Below, piece by piece: positions 19,029 through 27,662 of a stretch of DNA of 64,000 bases. The notes beneath the pieces were generated by a model. It saw only the letters and a program-made list of their open reading frames with translations, was not told where the DNA came from and did no database searches. The stretch covers positions 1-64,000 of the forward strand of contig CAYUSA010000006.1 of assembly GCA_964447335.1 (NCBI GenBank), read 5' to 3'. The first letter of the stretch is position 1. Each line of letters starts with the position of its first letter. A program made the translations under genes and the position numbers. This DNA is from HRBIN12 sp964447335. Its GTDB lineage: Bacteria > Actinomycetota > UBA4738 > HRBIN12.

Positions 19029-20447
19029 GTGGCGCTCGAGCCCCCCGCGGCGCAGGCGATCGTGATCTTCGGCGCGAGCGGCGACCTCGCGCAGCGCAAG
19101 ATCCTCCCGGCCCTCTACAACCTCTATCGCGACGGTCTCCTGCCCGAGCGGCACGCGATCGTCGGGTACTCGCGATCGGACCTCGGCGACGATGGCTTCC
19201 GCGCCGAAGCGAGGGCGGCGATCCAGGAGCACTCGCGCACGCCGCTCGACGAGGAGGCGTGGCGCCACTTCGCCGAGACGCTCTCCTATGTGTCCGGCGG
19301 CTTCGACGGCCCCGATGGTTTCGCGCGGCTCGCCGCGCGCCTGGACCAGCTCGACGCGAAGGGGTGCGACGCCGGTCGCCTGTACTACCTCGCGACGCCG
19401 CCGGCGTTCTTCGCGCCGATCGCCGAGGGTGTCGGCGCGGCCGGCCAGGCGACCGCCCGGGGCCGGATCGTGATCGAGAAGCCGTTCGGCCGCTCGCTCG
19501 AGACCGCCCGCGAGCTCTCCGAGCGCCTCCACGCGGTCTTCGACGAGTCGCGCATCTTCCGGATCGATCACTACCTCGGCAAGGAAACCGTGCAGAACAT
19601 CGTCGTCCTGCGGTTCGGCAACTCGATCTTCGAACGGCTGTGGAACCGCGACGTCATCGACCACGTGCAGCTCACCGTCGCCGAGGAGATCGGCGTCGAG
19701 GGCCGGGCGAGCTACTACGAGACGGCTGGGGCGACCCGCGACCTCCTGCAGAACCACATGCTCCAGGTGCTCACGTTCCTCACGATGGAGCCACCGCGCT
19801 CGCTCGAGCCCGAGGCCTTGCGCGATGAGAAGGTCAAGGTCCTGCGCGCGATGCGACCCATCGAGCCGGCGGAGACGGTCCGGGGCCAGTACGAGGGCTA
19901 CCGCGCCGAGCCCGGGGTCGACCCGGTGAGCGACACCGAGACCTTCATCGCCGCGAAGCTCCACATCGACAACTGGCGGTGGGAGGACGTGCCGTTCTAC
20001 CTCCGTCACGGCAAGATGCTGCCCCGGCGTGCGAGCGAGATCGACGTGGTGTTCCGCGGAGCGCCCGACTACCTGTTCGGCGAGCTCGGGATGCCGAAGC
20101 TGCCCGCCGACCACCTCACGATCCGCATCCAGCCGGACGAGGGCATCTCGCTCGCGTTCCAGGCCAAGCGGCCCGGTCCTGGGTACGACCTCCAGACCGT
20201 GCGGATGGACTTCGACTACGACCGCTCGTTCATGCACGAGCCGGCCGAGGCCTACGAGCGGCTCCTGCACGACGCGATGAACGGCGACCACACGCTGTTC
20301 ACCCGCGCCGACGGCGTCGAGCGCGCGTGGGAGGTGGTCACGCCGATGCTCGAGCACCCCGGCCCGCTCTGCGGGTACGCGTCCGGCACATGGGGGCCCA
20401 CCGAGGCAGAAGCACTCATCGCGCCGCGCCGCTGGCACCTCCGCTGA
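19029..20447 (+). CDS. zwf: Glucose-6-phosphate dehydrogenase
   Basis: This 472-residue enzyme oxidises glucose-6-phosphate to 6-phosphogluconolactone. It shows the coenzyme motif IFGASGDLAQRKILPAL near the start, EKPFG, the active-site signature RIDHYLGKE, and the downstream YYETAGATRDLLQNHMLQVL. The start is GTG at 19029, just after the pgi stop. Together gnd, pgi and zwf supply pentoses and NADPH. No opcA or lactonase gene is seen next to it. It converges on the ADP-ribosylglycohydrolase gene. Confidence 0.96.
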   Translation: MALEPPAAQAIVIFGASGDLAQRKILPALYNLYRDGLLPERHAIVGYSRSDLGDDGFRAEARAAIQEHSRTPLDEEAWRHFAETLSYVSGGFDGPDGFARLAARLDQLDAKGCDAGRLYYLATPPAFFAPIAEGVGAAGQATARGRIVIEKPFGRSLETARELSERLHAVFDESRIFRIDHYLGKETVQNIVVLRFGNSIFERLWNRDVIDHVQLTVAEEIGVEGRASYYETAGATRDLLQNHMLQVLTFLTMEPPRSLEPEALRDEKVKVLRAMRPIEPAETVRGQYEGYRAEPGVDPVSDTETFIAAKLHIDNWRWEDVPFYLRHGKMLPRRASEIDVVFRGAPDYLFGELGMPKLPADHLTIRIQPDEGISLAFQAKRPGPGYDLQTVRMDFDYDRSFMHEPAEAYERLLHDAMNGDHTLFTRADGVERAWEVVTPMLEHPGPLCGYASGTWGPTEAEALIAPRRWHLR

Positions 20448-20460
20448 GGGGGGGTTCGCC

Positions 20461-21381
20461 TCAGGGCTCGAGCGTGGTTGCGAGCGGCACGAGCGCGAGC
20501 GCCTCGGCCCGGATCTCGTCGGCCTCTTGCAGGCGCGCGAGCCAGTCCGCCGGCAACCCGGCCTCGCCGTCCCGAGCGCCGAGGAGGGCCCCCGCCACTG
20601 CGGCGTTCGTGTCGGTGTCTCCGCCGAGCGCGACGACGCGCCGGAGCTCGGCCTGCACGTCGCCCCCCAGCAGCAGGGCTTGGAGAGCCACCCCGGCGGT
20701 GAACAGGCAGAACCCCTGGTCGGGACCGTCGATCGGCCGGGACGAGCCGACGGCCTCCACGAGGAACTCGAGCTCCTCGCCTCCCTCGAGCTCGGCGACC
20801 GCACCGAGCGCGGCCCGTGCCGCCTCCTCCGCGCCTTCCCCCCGCGCGAGGGCCGCCACCGAGAGCGTCACCGCGAGCACCGCGGTCCGGCACCGGCCGT
20901 CGTAGTGGGTGAGCGTCGAAAGCGACGGCGCGAGCTCGAGCAGCCGCTCCGGTCGGTTCGTGTAGACAAGACCAAGCGGCGCGCAGTACATCACCGAGCC
21001 GTTGCCGGCGGAGACCTCGGGGCCGCGCTGCTCCCACACCTCCCGAGCCACCGTGGCCGCGTCCTCGCCGCGGACGACCCGCCGGAGCACTCGACCGATG
21101 AGCGCGCCGACGTCCGGCGGGTCCGAGGCGATCCAGGCCACGTGCCGGCGGACGAGGTCCCCGGCGTCGAGGCCTCCGCACTCGGCGAGGCTGCGCATGA
21201 GGTTGCGGGCCATCGCGGTGTCGTCGGTCGTGGAGCCCGGAGGCAGGTGCATCCAGGGCTGCTCGAGCGCCGGGACCGGCTTCGGGACGTTCGCGCCGCG
21301 CAGGAACTCGAACGGCGCCCCGAGGGCGTCTCCGAGCGCCGCGCCGAGCACGCTCCCCACGACCCGCTCCTGCAGATCCAT
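20461..21381 (-). CDS. ADP-ribosylglycohydrolase family protein
   Basis: The 306-residue protein has the DraG/ARH fold: an N-terminal GSVLGAALGDALGAPFEF helix, the first metal site STTDDTAM and the second metal site GGDTDTNAAVAGALLGA. Enzymes of this family remove ADP-ribose from arginine, serine or nitrogenase, or process ADP-ribosylated small molecules. No ADP-ribosyltransferase is nearby, so the target is unknown. The conserved aspartates for two magnesium ions are present, so it should be active. Confidence 0.9.
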   Translation of the reverse strand: MDLQERVVGSVLGAALGDALGAPFEFLRGANVPKPVPALEQPWMHLPPGSTTDDTAMARNLMRSLAECGGLDAGDLVRRHVAWIASDPPDVGALIGRVLRRVVRGEDAATVAREVWEQRGPEVSAGNGSVMYCAPLGLVYTNRPERLLELAPSLSTLTHYDGRCRTAVLAVTLSVAALARGEGAEEAARAALGAVAELEGGEELEFLVEAVGSSRPIDGPDQGFCLFTAGVALQALLLGGDVQAELRRVVALGGDTDTNAAVAGALLGARDGEAGLPADWLARLQEADEIRAEALALVPLATTLEP

Positions 21382-21437
21382 CCGCCCGGATGCTACCGAG
21401 TCAGCCCGGCGTGGGGCTTGGTACCCTGGTTCGCCGC

Positions 21438-22040
21438 ATGGACAAGATCGGACCTCGCCACCGCATGTGCCGACGCGTGGGCCAAGCCGTCTGCGGACGG
21501 CCCAATTGCCCCTCGGTTAAGCGACCCTACCCGCCGGGCCAGCACGGCCGCGGCCGCAAGCGCTTCTCCGAGTACCAGGTCCGGCTGCTCGAGAAGCAGA
21601 AGCTCCGCGCGATCTACGGGGTCGGCGAGCGCCAGATGCGCGTCTACTACGACCGCGCGAGTCGCAAGACCGGCGTCACCGGCGAGGAGCTGATCCGTCA
21701 GCTCGAGACGCGCCTGGACGCCGTCGCGCTGCGGATGGGGTTCGCGCTCACGCAGCGCCAGGCCCGCCAGCTCGTCTCGCACGGCCACGTGCGCGTGAAC
21801 GGCAAGCGCCTGAACGTGCCGAGCGCCCAGATCCGCCCCCAGGACACCGTCGAGCTGTCCGAGAAGGCGAAGAGCTTCGTCTACGTCCGTGAGGCGCTGG
21901 AGCTCGCGCCGGAGCCGCCGCCGTACCTCTACGTGAACAAGGACCTGCTCCAGGGCACGCTCTCGCGGCTACCGGAGCGGGGCGAGGTGCCGCTGCCGGT
22001 CCCGATCGAAGAGCGGCTCATCATCGAGTACTACTCGTAG
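21438..22040 (+). CDS. rpsD: 30S ribosomal protein S4 (uS4)
   Basis: The 200-residue protein has the N-terminal RRPYPPGQHG-like segment (KRPYPPGQHGRGRK), the central RNA-binding core and the S4 RNA-binding domain (LVSHGHVRVNGKRLNVPSAQIRPQDTV). It nucleates 30S assembly on 16S rRNA. The zinc-ribbon positions read HRMC...CGRPNC, so the first of the usual four cysteines is not conserved. The ATG at 21438 is preferred because family homology begins right there. The gene stands alone rather than in the rpoA operon, as in some actinobacteria. TACCCT at 21422-21427 may be its -10 box. Confidence 0.96.
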   Translation: MDKIGPRHRMCRRVGQAVCGRPNCPSVKRPYPPGQHGRGRKRFSEYQVRLLEKQKLRAIYGVGERQMRVYYDRASRKTGVTGEELIRQLETRLDAVALRMGFALTQRQARQLVSHGHVRVNGKRLNVPSAQIRPQDTVELSEKAKSFVYVREALELAPEPPPYLYVNKDLLQGTLSRLPERGEVPLPVPIEERLIIEYYS

Positions 22041-22043
22041 CGG

Positions 22044-22574
22044 CTACTCGAACTGCCTTCCGCCGCCGCACCCGTAGGTCCTGCGGATCTCCTTCGTCGC
22101 CTGCTCCATGGCCGCGTACAGCTCCTCGGCCTCCTCGGGCGACAGCTCCGTCTTGAGGACCTGGAAGCACACCTGCTCCTCTTCTTCGAAGTGGGACTCG
22201 ATCGCCTCGCGCAGATCGGCGAGCACCTTGCGCATCTGGGTCTCCTGCGCGGTGCCGATGCCGGCCTTCGAGAGCTCCACGCGGATGCGCTCGAGCTCGT
22301 CGGTGAGGCGCGAGATCTCGCGGTGCTCCTTCAACATCTCCGAGGTCATGGCGTCGGTACCGGTCACACGACGAAGGACGGGGAACAGGGTCCGGCCCTC
22401 GCCGACGGCGTGCGGGATGAGCTCGTGAGCGAGCGTGTCGTGGAGCCCACCGGCCTCGGCACGCAGGAGGAGCGGCGAGCCCTGCTCGATGTCGCCTTCC
22501 ATCTTGTCGATGGCGGCGATCAGCGGCACGAACTCGCGGTGACGCTCACACAGCGACTCCTCGGGCTTGGTCAT
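22044..22574 (-). CDS. Hemerythrin-like HHE domain protein
   Basis: This 176-residue four-helix protein has repeated H and E positions typical of HHE metal-binding proteins: ERHREFVPLI, GLHDTLAHELIPHAVGEGRTLFP, MLKEHREI and ESHFEEEEQVCF. These would bind a di-iron centre for oxygen, NO or peroxide sensing or storage. The C-terminus has a GCGGG segment. ATG 22574 starts the family homology. It is convergent with rpsD (3-bp gap) and monocistronic. Confidence 0.85.
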   Translation of the reverse strand: MTKPEESLCERHREFVPLIAAIDKMEGDIEQGSPLLLRAEAGGLHDTLAHELIPHAVGEGRTLFPVLRRVTGTDAMTSEMLKEHREISRLTDELERIRVELSKAGIGTAQETQMRKVLADLREAIESHFEEEEQVCFQVLKTELSPEEAEELYAAMEQATKEIRRTYGCGGGRQFE

Positions 22575-22819
22575 CGTGTTCCTCCTCGCGCGGCCTAAGG
22601 TCCCCACGGTCCCGCGGTCACCGTACGCCCGGTTGCCCCAGCGCAGGACGGCCGGAGGGCCCAGTCGAGGGGGGTCAGATGTCGGCCTTGCTGCAGGTGC
22701 AAGAGCAGCGTGGGTGGGGTGCGGTCGGGGCGCACCGCTGGATGGGAGAAGGGTGCGAGGACGTCTTCGTCCGTTTCTCGTGAGGCATCGACGAGCCTCA
22801 TGTCAGCGGCGGCGGGAAG

Positions 22820-23371
22820 ATGATGCACACGTCCACAGGCCGCGTCAGGAGCGGAATCGCCGCTCTCGTGATCTTGTCGGCATGCGCCGGGGCCGAGTCC
22901 CGCCCACCGGTCGCGCCGAACTTGCTCTCGCCTGCGCCCGCCGCAGCGTCCGGAGACGAGTGCGTCGTCGGGATGATCCGTGGCGACATCGTCCGCGGTC
23001 AGGATCTCCTGGAGGCGCTCGCCCCGTACACACCGAGGTGGCTTCCGCCTGGCTTCGGGCTCCTTGTCGGCTGGCAGCCTCCCGACGACGACGTTATCGG
23101 TGGCCCGAGTGCAGGAGCGATCTGGACCGACCGGGAGTGCCGTCAGATCCAAGTTGAGATCTTCCCCGGCGCCGCCGCCGAGGAGTCACCGCGACCCGAC
23201 GGTGAGTGGCGCTTGATCGACCGAGGCGAGTGCACATTCGGCGATCTTCGGAACGTCCTGTGCGTCTCCTACCACGCGCAAGCGAACGGTGATGCCATCA
23301 ACCTCATGACCGCGGATCTACCGGACGAAGTCACTCGGCGGATCGTCGAGGGGATCGACGTCTCGGCATGA
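22820..23371 (+). CDS. Putative lipoprotein of unknown function
   Basis: The 183-residue protein has a basic start, a hydrophobic stretch and a lipobox LSAC (cleavage before the cysteine near residue 22), so it is probably anchored on the outer face of the membrane. The mature part contains three further cysteines (ECVV, RECRQ, GECTFG) plus one in VLCVSY that could form disulfides. I recognise no domain. The upstream 245 bp to the hemerythrin gene hold only a weak inverted repeat (TGAGGC/GCCTCA near 22781-22799). Confidence 0.65.
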   Translation: MMHTSTGRVRSGIAALVILSACAGAESRPPVAPNLLSPAPAAASGDECVVGMIRGDIVRGQDLLEALAPYTPRWLPPGFGLLVGWQPPDDDVIGGPSAGAIWTDRECRQIQVEIFPGAAAEESPRPDGEWRLIDRGECTFGDLRNVLCVSYHAQANGDAINLMTADLPDEVTRRIVEGIDVSA

Positions 23372-23386
23372 CCCCAGAGTGGGGAC

Positions 23387-24538
23387 TCAGCTCGCGGCCG
23401 CGACGGGGAGCGGCTCTGCGGTCTCGACACCGGGTGACGGGCCCGCGCGGTAGCGGGTGCCGTCGGGACGGAACCACCCGACCTCTTCGCCCGCCTCCCG
23501 CCGGACCGACCAGCCATACTCGTGGACGAGCCGGTGGTGAAACGAGCAGATCAGCACCAGGTTGTCCAGGTCCGTTCGGCCGCCGTGGCGCCACCACACG
23601 ATGTGGTGGGCCTCGGTGAACCGCCGCGCTCCGCACCCGGGGAACCTGCACTCGCGGTCCCGGTAGCGGACGTGGCGGACCATCCACGCCGAAGGCTCGC
23701 GGGACATGCGCCCGAGACCCAGCACGTTGCCCTCTGCGTCCTCTACGACGGTCTGCACCCGAGCGTTGCAGAGCAGGCGCCGTGCGGTCTGGGGATGGAC
23801 GACCGGGCCGTCCTCGACCTCGCAGCCGCCGGTGCCGTTGTGCAGACCCTCGAGCTGCGCGTGGACAACCACCGTGGCGCGATCGGCATCGGCGTCGTCG
23901 GCGATGCGCGCGGAGCACAGCGCCACCAGCGCGTCGGCGCGCCGGGCCGATGCGAAGCAGTCGTCCCCCTCGTCGGGCATCTCGGGAACCGTCCCGGCGA
24001 CGCGCTCAAGCGCCCGGGCCACGATCGCACCCTGCGCGGCCGGGAGCCCGGCCTCCAGGCCGAAGCGCCGCCCCTCGTCGAAGTACCACCACGACACGGA
24101 GCGGGCCCGCTCGGCCTCGACCACCTCTTGGGTCGAGGCTCGCGCGGCGAGGTCGCCCCGGCGACGCGCCGCCGCGCAGGACACCCGCTTCGCCCACACG
24201 ATGAGGTCAGTCTCGGTCTCGGTCGAGGCGAAGCGGGCGAGCTCCACGGCCTTGTCGATCCCAAGCTCTCCACGGGACAAGGCCTCGGAGAGGCGCGGCA
24301 GCCCTTCCAGCGCGTGCGCGGCCGCGATCCACCGCCGAGCCTTCCAGCAGGAGATGCCGTACCGCATGCTCAGCCAGTGCGCCGTGTCGCGCGCGCCCGC
24401 GTCCCGCCATGCCTCGAGCCGATCGACGTCGCGGATCAGGCGCAGGAGTTCGTACTGCCCGCGGGCGACCCGCGCGTGCGTCGCATCCATGGCACTGATC
24501 AGCGCGGAGCTCGCGTGCGGATCCCCGACCTCGAACAC
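23387..24538 (-). CDS. DUF222/HNH endonuclease (13E12 repeat family)
   Basis: The 383-residue protein has the helical DUF222 domain (GQYELLRLIRDVDRLEAWRDAGARDTAHWLSMRYGIS, CWKARRWIAAAHALEGLP) and a C-terminal HNH nuclease (CRFPGCGARRFTEAHHIVWWRHGG, TDLDNLVLICSFHHRLVHE). Actinobacterial genomes carry many dispersed copies. The cellular role is unclear, with mobility or phage interaction often suggested. All HNH residues are present. It has no flanking inverted repeats and its base composition matches its neighbours. Confidence 0.9.
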   Translation of the reverse strand: MFEVGDPHASSALISAMDATHARVARGQYELLRLIRDVDRLEAWRDAGARDTAHWLSMRYGISCWKARRWIAAAHALEGLPRLSEALSRGELGIDKAVELARFASTETETDLIVWAKRVSCAAARRRGDLAARASTQEVVEAERARSVSWWYFDEGRRFGLEAGLPAAQGAIVARALERVAGTVPEMPDEGDDCFASARRADALVALCSARIADDADADRATVVVHAQLEGLHNGTGGCEVEDGPVVHPQTARRLLCNARVQTVVEDAEGNVLGLGRMSREPSAWMVRHVRYRDRECRFPGCGARRFTEAHHIVWWRHGGRTDLDNLVLICSFHHRLVHEYGWSVRREAGEEVGWFRPDGTRYRAGPSPGVETAEPLPVAAAS

Positions 24539-24747
24539 GTGTTCGAGTCTACCGACGAAGCAGACGGCCGTCTGTGAGATCCGTCACGGTAGAGCACGTG
24601 CGCACGGACCAACCGTGAACCCATCGCTCCGAGCCTCCATCGCATGGGCGGGGTCGACCCGTCATGTTGCTCATCGCGGAGGTGAAGGGTGCTCCCCCGT
24701 CCGCTAGGGTGCGTGATGCGAGTCCGCGGTCGGAAGGCAGGAGCCGC

Positions 24748-26064
24748 ATGGCCGGTATCGGAGAGCCGCCCCCTCCGGGTGAGTGGCCGGAGATGCGCAC
24801 GGACGGCCCGGCTCCCGGGCCGGAGCCAGTGCGCGCGGAAGAGGGCACCGTTGTCGTCCGTCCGCCGGAAGTGATCGCCCACGGTTCGGTGACGGGGATC
24901 CCCTGGGCGATCCAGGCCTGGGAGACAGGTCCGGCTCCCGGCGCCAAGTGGTGGGAGGTCATGGTGGCCGTGGGCTCGGAGATGGAGTTCAGCCTCGGGG
25001 CTCATGGGTTCCTCGGGGGAGGAGGGATCCCCACCCGGGTACCCGAGGGACACGCCTTCACCGCGAGCGGGCACTTCTTCGGGCGCGTTCCGCACGTGTT
25101 CTCGTGGGTCGGCGTGGTCGCGGACGAGGTCGTGCGCCTGGAGGTCCGGCTGGAAGACGGGCGCTCGAAGGACGTCCCGCTTCATCCGGGTCTCGAGGGC
25201 GTGCCCCGGTTCTTCTGGTTCTTCCCGCCCGGCGGCGTGCCGGCGGAGATCGTCGCGTACGAGCGTGGCGGGGGGGTCCTCGAGCGCGCGGCGCTCCCGG
25301 AGCCGAAGGTTGCGCCCAACGCGAATGCCGGAACGGGCATCAACCCGGAGGGTTGGCGGGCCGACGAACCGCCACCCGGCTGGCCGCCGGACGAGCACAA
25401 GTTCGCCCCGGGTGAGGGGCCGCGCCGTGATGAGGACTTCCTGCTTCACGTCGCCCCCTTCCCGATCTTCGTGCTGCCTCCGGGGCACTGGGAGGGTCTC
25501 GTTTCCCTCGGCGGGTACGGAGGGGAGGGCGGACCTGCCTCGTACGTGCCGACGCGGATCGAGTTCGTGTATCTGGATCGTCTCGATGAACCCACCCGCG
25601 GGCTGCTCGTGGTGAGCGTCGATCCGGACGAGGCGGACCGCCACGAGGAGCTCTACCCGCCGCATCGCGAGGAGGGCATGTGGTGGTTCGACGCGGGTCC
25701 GGACGATATCCCACAGCTCCCGGGCCGATTCGCCGGCGAGCGGCACGAGGCCGTGGAGGTCGGACGCCTAGGCCCAGGCCGGCGATACCTGGCGCAGGGT
25801 CGGCTCTCGGTCGGCGGGACGGAAGCGACATTCGAACGATGGGAGTACCACGGCTTCCCCGAGCTCATCGAGTTCAGGTTCCGTCTCCCCGAAGCCGCCC
25901 TCCGGGTCGAGTCCTGGAACCTCACCGAGCGGGAGACCCTCCACCTAGCCGAACGGCTCGAGCGTCTGGAGCTCGGGTCCGATCTCCTGCGGCGGATGAC
26001 CGAAGCGAGTGACGCAGTGGATGCGGCCTGGGAGGCCTGGCACCGAGCGCAACATCCAGACTGA
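24748..26064 (+). CDS. Hypothetical protein, beta-rich, 438 residues
   Basis: I do not recognise this protein. ATG 24748 follows a GGCAGGAG site. It lacks a signal peptide or membrane segment and is rich in G, P, E and aromatic residues, with two possibly repeated beta modules: WWEVMVAVGSEMEFSLGAHG with VPRFFWFFPPGGVP, and HWEGLVSLGGYGGEGGPASYVP. The last 80 residues turn helical (ETLHLAERLERLELGSDLLRRM). The gene is monocistronic, divergent from the HNH gene and convergent with the TetR operon, with a hairpin at its end. Confidence 0.6.
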   Translation: MAGIGEPPPPGEWPEMRTDGPAPGPEPVRAEEGTVVVRPPEVIAHGSVTGIPWAIQAWETGPAPGAKWWEVMVAVGSEMEFSLGAHGFLGGGGIPTRVPEGHAFTASGHFFGRVPHVFSWVGVVADEVVRLEVRLEDGRSKDVPLHPGLEGVPRFFWFFPPGGVPAEIVAYERGGGVLERAALPEPKVAPNANAGTGINPEGWRADEPPPGWPPDEHKFAPGEGPRRDEDFLLHVAPFPIFVLPPGHWEGLVSLGGYGGEGGPASYVPTRIEFVYLDRLDEPTRGLLVVSVDPDEADRHEELYPPHREEGMWWFDAGPDDIPQLPGRFAGERHEAVEVGRLGPGRRYLAQGRLSVGGTEATFERWEYHGFPELIEFRFRLPEAALRVESWNLTERETLHLAERLERLELGSDLLRRMTEASDAVDAAWEAWHRAQHPD

Positions 26065-26101
26065 GGCGTCCCCGCACGGAGCCGTACGTCGGAGGGACGC
26101 C
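26065..26101 (+). terminator. Hairpin between convergent genes
   Basis: Arms GGCGTCCC (26065-26072) and GGGACGCC (26094-26101) enclose a smaller ACGG/CCGT stem. The site lies right after the stop of the 438-residue protein and before the end of the TetR gene on the other strand. There is no T-run, so it is a terminator only by position and structure. Confidence 0.4.
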
Positions 26102-26133
26102 GACCCCGCCACCACGGGCGAGGTCCCCGAGCG

Positions 26134-26748
26134 TCAGACATCGGCGGCCGGGCGGAGCGCGGCGCGCACGAACAGCACGACCTCGCGCTCGCGGCGACGC
26201 AGGGACGCTCGGCTGCGGTCGGCGCCGACGACGGCGTGCAGGACGCTCGCCTCGGTGAGCGAGCCCACCACCGCCGTGTAGAGCGTGAACAGGAGGAGCG
26301 CCGGGTCCTGCGGGCGGATCTCGCCGGCGTTCATCCCGGCCTGGAGGAAGTCGATCGCCCGGCGTCGCAGCGGCTCGAGCCCCCCGGCGAAGCGCTCGAT
26401 GGCGTCGGGGCCGAGGCGCCCGGCCTCGCGGACGAACATCGGGAACTCGGGCCACTCCTCGGCGAGGTGGAACACCGCGTGGATCACGGCCTCGGCACGC
26501 TCCCAGTACGCCTCCTTGCCGGCGAGCGCCACCACGAGGGCCTCGGCGAGGCGATCGCCCGCTGCGCGAAGGCAGGCCTCGAGGAGCGCGTCCTTCGTCG
26601 GGAAGTAGTACAGGAGCGTCTGCTTGCGGATCCCGCACGCCGAGGCGACCTGGTCGAGGCTCGCACCGTGGTAGCCGTCGCGGCCGAAGTGCCGGATCGC
26701 CTCCTCGATGAGATCGTGCCGCCGCTTCTCCCCCCCGGTCCGGGTCAT
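26134..26748 (-). CDS. TetR-family transcriptional regulator of the acyl-reductase operon
   Basis: The 204-residue protein has an N-terminal helix-turn-helix (RHDLIEEAIRHFGRDGYHGASLDQVASACGIRKQTLLYYFPTKDALLEA, residues about 9-56) and a ligand-binding helical domain. Its ATG overlaps the stop of the plsC gene, making it the last gene of a five-gene operon. The perfect palindrome in the operon promoter 6 kb upstream is its most likely operator, and an acyl-CoA or pathway lipid its most likely ligand. That link is inference from position. Confidence 0.88.
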   Translation of the reverse strand: MTRTGGEKRRHDLIEEAIRHFGRDGYHGASLDQVASACGIRKQTLLYYFPTKDALLEACLRAAGDRLAEALVVALAGKEAYWERAEAVIHAVFHLAEEWPEFPMFVREAGRLGPDAIERFAGGLEPLRRRAIDFLQAGMNAGEIRPQDPALLLFTLYTAVVGSLTEASVLHAVVGADRSRASLRRREREVVLFVRAALRPAADV

Positions 26749-27662
26749 CGCCAGGTCGGGCGCTTCCCGGTCCGGCGGATCGGGCGCGAGCCCTCCCACA
26801 CCCGGAGCCAGCCGGGGCCCTGCGGCCCGGTGAGCTTCGGCGTGTCCTCCGCGGCGGCCCGCCTGCGAGCCTCCCACCATGACGTGCGGTCCTCATCGAA
26901 CAGCTCGGCGATCGCGTGCTGCATCCGCAGCGACATGTCCTGGTGCGCCTCGCCCTCGCTCGGCAGCAGCGGCTGCCCGTAGCGCACACGGATGGGCGGG
27001 CGGCCGGACCTCGGCCACGACCGCCCCTTCGGCATCGCGGCGTACGCCCCGATGATCGCGATCGGCACGATCGGCATGTCCATCTCGAGCGCCAGGCGCG
27101 CCGTGCCGTGGCGGAACCGCTGGACCCACCCGTCGGGCGAGCGCGTGCCCTCGGGGAACACGACGAGGTTCCAGCCATCGCGGATGAGCTCGCGCGCCTT
27201 CGCGGTCGCGCGCTCGCCGCCGCCGCGCTCGATCGGGAACCCGCCGTACACGAGCGCCGTGAAGGCCGATCGCCACCACACGTCGAAGAAGTAGTCCTTC
27301 GCGGCGGCCGTCGCGGTCTTGTTCCGCCACACGGGCGGCAGCGTCGTGAGGATGAGCGTCGCGTCCAGGTGGCTCGAGTGGTTGCTGATGAACATCACCG
27401 GCGCCCGCAGCCCCTCGAGGTTGTCCAGGCCGAAGACCGCCGGTGCCGTCTCGTTCCACACGAGCGGCTTCATCGCGCCGGACAGGATCGCGTCGCGAGC
27501 CGCTCGCCCGGCCGAGGTGCGCGCCCAGTCGGTCGGGAACTCGAAACGCTCGGCGGGCGCCGTGACGCCCTCGGCCGAGCGCGGCATGACGTTGCGCCGA
27601 CCCCACCGCCAGCCCTCGGCGACGTCGCGGAGCTCGTCGGTGAAGGAGCGCTTGCCGGCCAT
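26745..27662 (-). CDS. PlsC-type 1-acyl-glycerol-3-phosphate acyltransferase
   Basis: This 305-residue acyltransferase has block I NHSSHLD (the HX4D catalytic pair), block II YGGFPIERGG and block III FPEGTRS, followed by IVPIAIIGAY. The family transfers acyl chains from acyl-CoA or acyl-ACP to lysophosphatidate or other glycerol lipids. The long N-terminal and C-terminal extensions and its place in an operon with an acyl-CoA reductase suggest a specialised lipid acceptor rather than housekeeping phosphatidate synthesis. The start overlaps the LarA-like stop (TGATG) and the stop overlaps the TetR start. Confidence 0.88.
   Translation of the reverse strand: MAGKRSFTDELRDVAEGWRWGRRNVMPRSAEGVTAPAERFEFPTDWARTSAGRAARDAILSGAMKPLVWNETAPAVFGLDNLEGLRAPVMFISNHSSHLDATLILTTLPPVWRNKTATAAAKDYFFDVWWRSAFTALVYGGFPIERGGGERATAKARELIRDGWNLVVFPEGTRSPDGWVQRFRHGTARLALEMDMPIVPIAIIGAYAAMPKGRSWPRSGRPPIRVRYGQPLLPSEGEAHQDMSLRMQHAIAELFDEDRTSWWEARRRAAAEDTPKLTGPQGPGWLRVWEGSRPIRRTGKRPTWR

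Noticed and set aside
22608..22819. A small gene in the gap before the lipoprotein
   Set aside because: Short open frames here lack ribosome sites and recognisable sequence. Only a weak 6-bp inverted repeat is seen.
23387..24538. The DUF222/HNH gene as part of a mobile element or intron
   Set aside because: There are no flanking inverted or direct repeats, no transposase or integrase, and codon use matches the neighbours.
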